This document shows positions 52,622 to 62,468 of a stretch of DNA of 64,000 nucleotides, one piece after another. The notes under the pieces are model-generated. The model searched no databases. It was given only the letters and a program-made list of their open reading frames with translations, and was not told the DNA's origin. Numbering within the stretch: position 1 is the first letter of the stretch; each line of letters starts with the position of its first letter. A program made the position numbers and the translations under genes. The stretch lies in the NCBI GenBank assembly GCA_949775045.1, contig OX459098.1:22364375-22428374 (forward strand), in the 5' to 3' direction. Source of the stretch: Metridium senile. Its lineage: Eukaryota; Cnidaria; Anthozoa; Actiniaria; Metridiidae.

Positions 52622-55600
52622 ATGGATGACGACAAAGATAGCGAAACAGTTGAAAGTGATGATGTCGGCGAAGACAAACCTCGATTAGAGCCAACGGGAA
52701 TGGACGAACAACCTGAGAAAGACGAACAAGGTAGCGAAGAAAAGGCTCAGGATGATGCAGAGCTTGATTGTCTTGCTATTTTTGCCCAGCAACTATCTAA
52801 CAAAGACCGGCTGACGCTTTTCGAAAAAGGTGTCAGGTAAACAATTTGTTATTTTGTTTCTCTACTTTATTTCGTTTGTTATGATGTATTCTCAATTATA
52901 TTTTGTTGCAGATTTACATTTAGTGATATCAAATGATGTGATCATTCGTAATTTTGATTTTCGATTTATTGATAAGTTAAACTAAATAAGATTATTAAGC
53001 TTATGTTATTAAACTATTATTAATATTAAGTTATTATACTAACTTTCTTTTCTTTTTGTCGTTTTCTTCCTCTTCTAGATTCAAGGTATGTAAAACGTAC
53101 TGTTGCTTTGATAAATCATTGATTGATATCTCTTGTAAATATATTTGTAACTAAACTTACTTTTTTAACTATACTTGTTCTGTATTTCTGTATAATGTTT
53201 CCCATCAGAGGAAAGGTAGTCCTAACCATGCCTTGCAGTGTCTGCTCTGCTGTCTACAAGGTTTGAAAGAAAGAGATCAGTTCACTGCTCTACCTGAATG
53301 CTTGCATTATGTAAGTCTATTGTTGAAGTTTTTCAATTTTACTATTCATTGACAGATTATTTTTGTATTTGATTATTTACTGACTACATCTTTGCTTAAT
53401 CTCATAGATAGCAGAAATATACAGTGAACAAGATGACTGTATCCTTTATTATAAAACTCATTAATATTATTTCATGAGAATAAATCATAAACCAGACACG
53501 ATGGGTTATAAAACTGATTTTTTTTTCTTAACTGCATTGCTCAGATGAGACAGCAATTCAGTTTGCGCAAGCAGAGAAGCTATATTATGAAACAGCCTTG
53601 ATAACTATCAACAGAGATGAAAAACCTGAACCTTGGGGTAAGCAGTGTCACATCAAGCTTACCCTTGGAAATGCAGGGACTACTCAGTGGGGCAGTGAGG
53701 GCTTGGAGATATATGAGTAGATATATGCCTGATACACTCACAGCCCCACTGAGTAGCCCCTGGGTGATGCATTAAGCTACGTTTATATTCATTATTTGAT
53801 ATTATCATTGAAAAACAAAATAATGTGCTTGATATTTTGGCACTGACATTACAGAATGGTGTTAATTGTGTATGCTTCTTTATAGGCGGCATACCTTTTA
53901 GAAAACCTTCAGATGACAGCACAGATGAGGACACCTTTTCACAGGTAAGATTGTATATGAAAAATTCATGCTTCAATTTATGTAATGTTCACAATATGAG
54001 CAGCAATGTTGTATTTCTCACAAGCCAGAGGCACGTGATTGTAAAGCCAATACAATATGGATACAAAATACAACCAATACAACACATCTAGCGTAGCTCT
54101 TTCAAATTTTACCAAACTTTTCAAGATAAAAGTAAATCAGGAAGTTAAAACTTATGCAAATCAGGGTATACAACACCTAAGTGTGGTAAGATTAAATGAA
54201 GATTTTTGTCAATTTCTCATTAATTATTCATGAGTTTTCTAATCAATTGAAAAATAGATTGAAGGCACTATAAGCCAAAGAAATAGAGGCTAATTCATCT
54301 TACTAATTGTTTTCTTTGTTTCCTGTTGTTTCAGGACCTCAATTTTGCAAGAGCAAGTACGTCTGATGAAGCACAGAAGGCAGATGAGTATGAAAAACTA
54401 GCTCACATGTGCCTAAAGCAGAAAAAGTAAGATTGGCTATAAGTATGCTAATATTATGCTAAATAAATATAAATGTGCTTGGTAAAATGAATCATCTTTA
54501 ATGCTAGTTAGCATGAAATACATACCACATGACAGGCATACCACAGTATCATCACAAATAACAATTATTGCTGCCCATATTTCAGATTTTGCTGCATATA
54601 TTAACATGGGTGTAACAAAAGTTCATTACTTTTGTCTTCATAACAATGACATATTTGCAATACATTACATGGAATGACATAACCTTGTTTGTTTGTTTGC
54701 AGTCCACAGCTGGCTCTAGACTACTGTGCTAAGGTCAGTATCTTATGGCAGTAGCTTACTGTCTTTCAGTATAACTAGTCTATGTCTATGTGAATAGAAA
54801 TACCTAATACTTGCTATGGTGATTGCTTAAACTGTTTAGCAAATATGCATAGGATAAGACAACACCTTTTTTGTATGATATTATTGATCTGAGCCTACAT
54901 TACATCCCACCAGGCAGTAAAACTACATCAAGCTTGTCATGGAGATCAGCATCCCATCACACTACAAACACTAGATCTATTCACTTTGATATATGCAGAG
55001 ATGGGAAAACAACAATACAAAGGTAAGCACTAAAGACCAGTAAGAATAAATAACATGTTAGAACTTGATTATTGTTGCAGTAACATTGCTACTACACTAC
55101 AGCTATAACTGCTGCAGTGTTGCCAATACATTCACTACCAAGTGTCACTGCCGCCACACTAACATCTTTGTGCAATTATACATCTAACAATGTTTCTAAC
55201 TTTACTATTTTATCAAGATGTTTCATAACACTAACATGTGTTTTTACTTCAATTTGTTCCAGCTGCCATGCAGAAATTTGCAGAAGCACAAGAGAAAGAA
55301 CAACAAGCAAAGGAGCCACAAAAGCAAGTGGTTACAGAGAGTAAAACAGAGGAAGAATTGGAGCAGAGTGAAGACAAACCAGTAGATGTAGTTGAAGATG
55401 AGGATGAGATGAAGAAAGCTGACGTTGGTGACGTGGAAGACGTTGGCGAGGTAGAAGACAAACCAGATGATGTACAAGGTAAAGAAACATGATGAAAACA
55501 ATACAATGTATGTTCCTTTATGCAAACTTTAATTATGGGTAGTGCAATATTTGCATATACAAAGTTATTTTTAAAAGTAATATCCAACTTAAAAGTAATA

Positions 55601-56104
55601 TCTATGACTAAATCTATGTAACTATCAGCTTTTAAAATAGTCAAAGGCTAACCAGGACAGCTGGCAATATTGAATTGAATTAGCAATTTATGTCGAAGGG
55701 AAGAAGAAAATAATTTGAAAAAATATAGAAAAATATATAGATATGAACACACATACATTGTACATGAAAATGGTTGGAATTTTGAGAGCATGGTATGAAT
55801 AAGATATGCACCTAAAATCCCTGTCTGATTCATGAGCTTTTTTTATTTATTCAATATATTCCTTTCAGATTCTACAGATATCCCAACTACAGATGACACA
55901 GTGCAAGTAACTCTGACATCGACCTGGGCCATGGTGTTATATTTTCTTATAACAGTTTTAATAGGCCTGCTCTTGACGGCAATACTATGTTACTTTACAC
56001 AAACTGATGTATCTTCAACACTTAACTATATGACTACCAGAATGAAGTTTTACTATTACTATTACTTTGTTAAAAACAAACCCAATGGACATGTTTATTT
56101 TTAG
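52622..56104 (+). CDS. CNST: Consortin-like TPR and membrane-anchor protein, 11 exons
   Basis: Exons 52622-52836, 53079-53085, 53209-53310, 53408-53438, 53545-53637, 53886-53944, 54335-54426, 54703-54733, 54914-55022, 55263-55478 and 55869-56104 join in phase to 396 residues. The N-terminus is acidic. Residues about 60-270 form TPR-like helices (HALQCLLCCLQGL, AIQFAQAEKLYYETAL, ADEYEKLAHMCLK, QLALDYCAKAVKLHQAC and a kinesin-light-chain-like HGDQHPITLQTLD). A charged E/K/D-rich segment follows, then one membrane segment (WAMVLYFLITVLIGLLL) near the C-terminus. This layout, soluble front and C-terminal anchor, is that of consortin, which sorts connexins at the trans-Golgi network in mammals, but human consortin is about 725 residues, so the name is tentative. 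The second exon has only 7 nt; without it the frame breaks. A polyadenylation signal is at 56191-56196. Confidence 0.7.
53660..53770. mobile_element. Hairpin MITE in a consortin-like gene intron
   Basis: GGGACTACTCAGTGGGGC returns inverted as GCCCCACTGAGTAGCCCC about 75 bases later. It lies between the exons ending at 53637 and starting at 53886. Confidence 0.75.
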
Positions 56105-56855
56105 TTTTTTATCAACACCTTTGTACTTTACAGTTACATACTTGGAACGCTTGTTCTGTATTCATACATTTTTAAACTCCAGTAAATTGAAATAAAAATG
56201 CTTGCTAAAGTTTGTTTTATGAGTTTGTTGACTTTGTTTATTTATGTTTATATACAGTGCAAATAGTACATCCAAGAAATACTAAATAGTACAATTTTTG
56301 CTTATTGTATTGTTTTCTATTGTTTAATGTAACACAACATTTTGTCCTATTTAGTTTTGTATTTCAAGGATATATTGTTTGCACTCTTATGTATGTACCA
56401 AGCTGTCTACACAAAATGTTGAATAGTTATCTCAATGTACTTAATTCTGTGAAAACAATAAATAAGTTTATTGTACATAGGAATATGAGGTATAAAATGT
56501 AGCAGTATAAGACCTTTCTGTTCTTATTTCAATGTCATCCATTTTCCTTCTTTTGGTTCTTGTCCATCAGATTATGAACATGAAAAATACACTTATGCAA
56601 AAGTACATAACAAGGTAATAGAGCAGATTTTGTATGACTATGAAAAGTTCATTGCACGAACACGGTCAAGGCACAGCATGGCAAAATCAAAATTCTAGAA
56701 GCACCAAGGTCGCGGCAAGGCACACACACGTCACTGAACTTTTCAGTCATACAAAATCTGCCATAATAGATGCTGTCGTTGTCAGCACCATTGATTGTTA
56801 AGGTTCATGACAATAGTGAATATGTACTAATGATAATATTAATACACTTTCTGTG
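56105..56855. other. Convergent 3' ends of the consortin-like and cyclin H genes
   Basis: Contains the AATAAA of the consortin-like gene (56191) and a hairpin MITE at about 56623-56763 (GCAGATTTTGTATGACTATG and its inverse, possibly flanked by TAATAGA). No gene. Confidence 0.6.
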
Positions 56856-57764
56856 CTAATTTATATCCATATCTAAGTCAACATCCTTTTCAGAGATATC
56901 AGAATCATCCAATTTCTTCTTTTTCTTTCCTCCTTTCCCGTCAGGATTATTATCAGGGTTACGGCATCCTTTAAGCTTTTGCTCGATTGTTTTAACCTGT
57001 TCCTTGGTAACACCAGGTTGTTGTGTACTCACTAGTTTAATGATCTTCTTAACTTGTTTGATAAGTTGTCTGTTTTTATCACTGTTCCCCATTGCCATTA
57101 CATACTTTTCTACGTTATCATTACCACACCCATAATGCAATGCTGCAAGTGCTAACTGCGATGGTGGATAATAGAATGAAACATCAGTTTGTAATGATAG
57201 TAACAGAAAATGTTCTGCTTTAGACCTCCATAAGTCAGGGTTAATAGAATGCCTTGTTTTCATATCTATAATAAACCCTTCCATCGGCCGATATGCATTG
57301 TGGATGGTCATATGAAAGTCTAGCTGCTGCATTAGCAATAGTTCATGGGAGAGGATGAAATCTAGAGCCTTTTCTCTTCGATCTGCTGGCAAAATGCACA
57401 CAAACTTTTCGGCTGATAAGTTGTATTCTTCAACTTTGCACGCCATGTACAGAAACACCAAATACATCTCTCTTGGTGGGTGATCCATTACTGATGTCTT
57501 AAGGTAAAACCGCTTCATGTAAGCTATTGCTGTAGCTACAGCTGCATTCGGCATGGGAGGCTGGAATTTAGCAGTGACATCAGCTAATACAAGCTGATAG
57601 TAATCGACTAGTATTTTTTCTTCGTCAACAGTCAAACACTGAACCTCTCCGTTGGTTGTCTGAAATCTCTCAATGTACTCTAAATTCACTTTCCTTCGTA
57701 GGTTTTCAACTTCATCTTGATGAGAGAACATCCAGTGATTTCGCTGTGTGCTAGTATGAAACAT
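56856..57764 (-). CDS. CCNH: Cyclin H, intronless
   Basis: One uninterrupted 302-codon frame; human cyclin H has 323 residues. Cyclin H binds CDK7 and MAT1 to form the CDK-activating kinase, alone or as part of TFIIH, where it phosphorylates CDKs and the RNA polymerase II tail. The match runs from the N-terminus (HWMFS; human HWTFS) through the first cyclin box (PPMPNAAVATAIAYMKRFYLKTSVMDHPPREM, MACKVEEYN) and the second (QLDFHMTIHNAYRPMEGF, YPPSQLALAALHYGC) to a charged acidic C-terminus. The start ATG at 57764 matches the family N-terminus exactly. There are no introns, although vertebrate CCNH has many. It lacks frameshifts and stops, so it is either an active single-exon gene or a functional retrocopy. 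Confidence 0.97.
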   Translation of the reverse strand: MFHTSTQRNHWMFSHQDEVENLRRKVNLEYIERFQTTNGEVQCLTVDEEKILVDYYQLVLADVTAKFQPPMPNAAVATAIAYMKRFYLKTSVMDHPPREMYLVFLYMACKVEEYNLSAEKFVCILPADRREKALDFILSHELLLMQQLDFHMTIHNAYRPMEGFIIDMKTRHSINPDLWRSKAEHFLLLSLQTDVSFYYPPSQLALAALHYGCGNDNVEKYVMAMGNSDKNRQLIKQVKKIIKLVSTQQPGVTKEQVKTIEQKLKGCRNPDNNPDGKGGKKKKKLDDSDISEKDVDLDMDIN

Positions 57765-57932
57765 TCTCCTAGGATATATGATGAAGACGGTTTCAAGAAA
57801 ATCTCCGAAGTACTCTTCAGCAAAACGAGCGGGCTACCTCAATTGAGCCTGCAGTACATGCAATCAGACATCACGAAACAAAAGTATATTTTATCAGATT
57901 TTCGAGAGAGATCGATTCTAGATTATCTTTAA
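57756..57932 (+). CDS. 58-codon open frame in the divergent promoter, unrecognised
   Basis: Starts MKHSPRIYDEDGFKKISEVL and ends with ILDYL. Composition looks protein-like but I recognise no family. It overlaps the cyclin H start codon on the other strand and lies in the shared promoter. It could be a chance frame, an upstream ORF or an alternative first exon of the ANGEL gene. Confidence 0.2.
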   Translation: MKHSPRIYDEDGFKKISEVLFSKTSGLPQLSLQYMQSDITKQKYILSDFRERSILDYL

Positions 57933-58156
57933 TATATGTATTTTTTCCCATAGCTATATATGTCTGTTTTAGTGTGAATTGTTAGAAATTATCAGAAATT
58001 ATAGAAACTTAACAAAAATATTCTGATTTGCATTGGGCTTCCTGTGGTATGAGCCTGCGGATTTGCCCCATTCGAGAAGGACTAGCAGCTACAGTTCTGG
58101 GACTGATGCAAGATTTTGAAGAATTTTGAAATGAAACCTTAAATTATGTCGTATAA
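57765..58156. promoter_or_regulatory. Shared promoter region of cyclin H (-) and the ANGEL gene (+)
   Basis: 392 bp between divergent start codons, the second head-to-head pair in 6 kb. No clear TATA box. A short open frame (57756-57932) occupies part of it. Confidence 0.55.
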
Positions 58157-61100
58157 ATGAGCGACAGAAGAGTAATACACCCATTCTGGGGTAATGCTAG
58201 AAAGAAAGCTGATGCAAATGATAGATGTGCGATGTCTGTTGCCAAACAGCAAGACAATGAAGTGAAGAGAGATGGTGTCCCAGGTTTGTCAATGATTTTA
58301 TATGTCCGTTGTTACTAAAAGATGGAATGACCTAAAACCACCTACAACCACCAAGAAATAATCCAAAACTAAAATCTAAAATCTAAAATCGTTAACAAGG
58401 TCACTAATGAACGAAACTTGTCTTGCTTTGGTCCCCTCGGCTAACTCGAGTTTTGACAGTAATTCACCGGAAAAAAAAAAAAACAATCAAATCAAATTAA
58501 ATCTTTTGTGTAAACAAATAAATCTCTCTTTCTGTCTCTCAGCCCCTCGCCTCTTACAAACAGTGGCTTGTTCTTGTTATCTTCGGACTTTGTTCGCAAA
58601 CATGGCTTATGCAATTATCTCGGCCATAATAAAGTCAAGTTTTGACACATCAAGAAATTTGAGATCATCAGCTACGGAAGCACAGGGAACCCGACTGTTC
58701 TTCAATTTCATAAGCCCAAGTTAATTGATAGCGCGCTAAAAGTTTGTTTGATTTCTCTCGTACGTGTATGCAACTGTACAAACTCACAGAGGAAGGCTTG
58801 AGTGGTAAGCCATGTTTGCGAACAAAGTCCGAAGGTAACAAGCCCGGTAACAAGCCACTGTTTGTAAGAGGAGAGGGGCTGAGAGACAGAGAGAGAGATT
58901 TATTTGTCTACACAAAAGATTTCATTTGATTTGATTGTTGTTTTTTTCGGTGAATTACTGTCAAAACTCGAGTTAGCCGAGGGGACCAGGGAGACAATTA
59001 TCTTATAGGGGAGGTGTTCGTTTTGTAACATTATCGTATTTCGCGTGCGTGACCGACTGCTTATTCTCGGTGTTTCGTTCATTAGTGACCTTGTTTTTAA
59101 CGATTTTAGATTTTAGTTTTGGATTATTTCTTGGTGGTTTTACCGGTAGGTGGTTTTAGATGGTTTTAGGTCATTCCACCTTTTAGTAACAACGTTTATA
59201 CGTCATATTCTACGAATAATATCCGTCCAGAACAAAAATATTTTAATTAGCTTTTAGATGTAATGCTTACTCAGGTTATGCATGTAACAGATATACTCTC
59301 AAATATTGCGGAAATAGTTTAAAGTTTGTTTACTACATATAAGATTACATTTAATCTTGATGATGAGCGATCGATGGTGTTAAAATCCTTAGCCGGATAT
59401 AAGGAATATAGGAACTTGTATTACTATTTATCAAAGTAAAATAATTTTTTACATTGTCATGTTCTTCCTACAGGTGTTTCTGCTGCATCAACCATCAGTC
59501 AACCAGTACAAAACACACAAGGTGGCGAAGCAAAAAGACAAAAAGTGTTTGAACAGGAAGAAGCGTCAACTAGTCACTACCAAACAGAGCCTTCTGATAA
59601 ACCTTTATTTAAAACCACTGCATCTGTTGGGAGAAGATGGCAGTTCACTAGGCAAAATGGCACAAGGCACCGCAGTAGAACTGTACAGTTTACAATCATA
59701 TCATACAATGTTTTGGCTGATTTTCTTCTCAATTCTCACCCTATGTTGTACAATGACTGTGATGAATGGCTGCTACAATGGGAATATAGAAAGAAGAATT
59801 TACTCAAAGAAATACTGCATTACGATGCTGATGTAAGACAATCTTCTATTCTTTCTTCCATCCTTTACGTCCATGTTATTTTCCTTTTAACTTACCGTAT
59901 ATACTCAAATAAGTGCCTCCCCTGAATAAGCACCTCCCCTGAATAAGTGCCTCCCCTGAATAGGTGCCTCCCCTGAATAAGCGCCTCCCCTGAATAAGTG
60001 CCTCCCCTGAATAAGCGCCTCCCCTGAATAAGCGCCTCCCCTGAATAAGCACCACACTTTAACACTATAATGTTACCCAAGAACAGCATTGGAAATATTT
60101 TTTATCAAAACCTACATTCTTCAGTTCAAAGTAATTAAATTTCACTGTTCGCCCATTAAGTTATCTCCCCAATACTCATAGTTCTGATCAAGAAGGGGAC
60201 AGTGAGAACGAGAAAAATGTTATAAGTGCCGCAGCGCTTATTCGAGTAAATACGGTAGTTCAACAATAATAAACTTTTCTTTTTTCTCATTACATATCAT
60301 GCCAATACAATCTGAAAGCACCATTACATTTAAAATAACAATATTGTTAATCGTACACCAGTTCCCTTTTCATATTTTTTCTATTTCCCATTGTTTTATT
60401 TGCACAATTCTCAATGTCATCATTTGTGTTTGACTAGATTCTATGTCTTCAAGAAGTCCAGGAGCAACATTTTGTTGACTGGTTTCAACCAGAACTGACT
60501 AAAGCTGGTGAGTAGATAGATAATTTAACACTAAATATCAGCTCAATAGTTTGAGTAGCTTGACAATTATGAATCTTCTACTGTCACATTTTCCATCAAA
60601 ATAGTAGATTTAGCCATTCCAAAGGACCCCCTTTCCCTTGGTCGCATAACTACACTTGGTCCCTACAGTTGTTTAGTACGACCAGTAGGAAATTGTACTA
60701 TGGGTAACAGGCTACCAAAAACTGAAGTCAAACCTTTTGTGTATATAGTGGGGTTGCTACGTGACAATTTTTTTTTTGGGGGGGGGGATCTCCTCCTAGA
60801 CTATAATCACACAATACAATAGTGAAGGCTTGAACAAATGTTTGTAAAAATGGCACTAACAGTAGATATATTGGACTTTCTCTGGTGATTGACATGTCTT
60901 AGTTTATGACTTGCTACTTTTGATTGAAAATCATAATGCCATTTAGCTCTCATGTTTGTTTGTGTCATACAATAAAACCTTGCCTTTGATAAGTATGGTA
61001 ATGTACACAAATTACGTGATAGATTTATTGTACAATAAGGTAAATCAAGGTCCTAATTTATTTTACAGGATATCATGGTCTGTACAAGAAACGAACAGGA

Positions 61101-62468
61101 GACAAAGTTGATGGCTGTGCTATTTTCTACAGAAATGACAAGTTTACACATGTCACAGTGCGTTACCTTGACTACAGAATGGACAATGTAGCAGTCATGG
61201 ATAGAGATAATATAGCAATACTTGCATTGTTTCATCCAAAATACAAGGGCGGCAGGACTTGTAACAATACTGCATTATGTGTAGCAAATACTCATTTACT
61301 GTTCAATAGGAATAGAGGGGATATCAAATTGTTACAGCTAGCATCATTATTTGCCGAGATTGACAAACTGAAAAAAGAATTCATTGTTGATAAAACAACA
61401 AAACAATCAACAAACAAAATCCAGAAAATTCCTGTTGTTCTTTGTGGAGATTTCAACACAACGCCATTCTGTCCTCTGTACCATTTTATCTCAACAGGAA
61501 CATTAAACTACAACAATCTGAGTAAGAAAGATTTATCAGGTCAGAATCAAGTACATAGGCATCATCGATACAATGCAGGCGATTTGTTAAAAAGAAATAT
61601 AATACCACAGGAAATGTGTTTAACAAATACAAGTACATGGGATAACACACAGACAACAAATAGACAAACAGTCGATGGTAAAGATGGTGGCTTGAAGAAT
61701 AACGATGATGTAGAATGGCCAGCTCTGACTAGTAGTAGGGCTTCTTGTGCTTCAACTGATCACGGACAAGACATGTCTCGGTTGCATGCTACGGCAGGTA
61801 CATCCAGTAGACATAGTGAATCAACTAGTGGTAGGACAACATGTGCTTCAACTCATCATGTACAAGACATCTCTCTTTGGCATGCAGAGGGAGGAACAGC
61901 CAGTAAACATAGTGAACTGACTAGTAGTAGGGCATCTTGTGCTTCAACTGATCATGGACAAGAGATGTCTTGTTGGCATCCAGAGGGAGGTACATCCAGT
62001 AAACATAGTGAACTGACTAGTGGTAGGACATCTTGTGCTTCAACTCATCATGTACAAGAAACGTCTCGGTTGAATACATCTGCATGTACATCCAGTAAAC
62101 ATAGTGAATCAAAACATGCTGGAAATCCCCAGGAACTACCAAAACCTATTCAATATGATCCTGGCTGTACATTCATTCGCCATAGACTCTATTTCTGGAG
62201 TGTTTATAGACATCTCTTTAGAGACAACAACAGAGAGGTGACGACATATCACGGTAGTGAACCAAGTTCCACGGTGGACTATATATTCGCCTCACCAGGA
62301 CGAGATGAGATGTGTCGTACATGTAGACAGCGGCATGGTGTTATGGAACTAACAGGTAGTTTGGGATTATTGTCTGAAGAGGAGCTTGCACTACATGGAG
62401 GATTACCATCACCGATCTTGTCATCTGATCATTTAGCACTAGTAGCATCATTTGCATTACATTTATAA
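58157..62468 (+). CDS. ANGEL2: ANGEL family endonuclease/exonuclease/phosphatase, four exons
   Basis: Exons 58157-58283, 59474-59832, 60438-60507 and 61069-62468 join in phase to 651 residues (human ANGEL2 about 544). CCR4-type EEP nuclease; ANGEL proteins act on RNA ends, and human ANGEL2 removes 2',3'-cyclic phosphates. Catalytic blocks are all present: SYNVLAD (Asn), LCLQEVQE (metal-binding Glu), KVDGCAIFYR, ANTHLLFN, LCGDFNTTPF, STVDYIF and LSSDHLAL (Asp-His). Family-specific matches RNRGDIKLLQLA and GTLNYNNLSKKDLSGQ, and the ending SSDHLALVASFAL, favour ANGEL2 over ANGEL1 or CCR4. The linker between LSGQ and the last catalytic blocks carries four 32-residue repeats (residues about 406-533, DNA 61728-62111), explaining the extra length. 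The first exon, MSDRRVIHPFWGN, is the least certain part. A polyadenylation signal is at 62540-62545. Confidence 0.95.
58308..59193. mobile_element. 886-bp foldback element in ANGEL intron 1
   Basis: Long inverted arms (about 58308-58615 and 58798-59193) start GTTGTTACTAAAAGATGGAA and share blocks such as CTCGGCTAACTCGAGTTTTG. The spacer shows no coding sequence. Open frames within the arms are mirrored in the other arm and not genes. The element nearly fills the 1.19-kb intron. Confidence 0.9.
59895..60255. mobile_element. 361-bp MITE with a 17-bp internal tandem array, ANGEL intron 2
   Basis: Ends CCGTATATACTCAAATAAG and CTTATTCGAGTAAATACGG are inverted and flanked by TA. From 59910 to 60055 about nine copies of CCTCCCCTGAATAAGYG repeat the sub-terminal motif. 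Confidence 0.88.
61728..62111 (+). repeat. 96-bp coding tandem repeat, ABAB order, in the ANGEL gene
   Basis: Four in-frame units of 32 residues. Units 1 and 3 read TSSRASCASTDHGQ and units 2 and 4 read TSGRT(T/S)CASTHHVQ, so a 192-bp dimer has been duplicated. All end in (S/A)S(R/K)HSE(S/L). Confidence 0.95.

Noticed and set aside
55244..55644. Minus-strand frames opposite consortin-like exon 10
   Set aside because: Antisense shadow of the Glu/Lys/Asp-rich coding exon.
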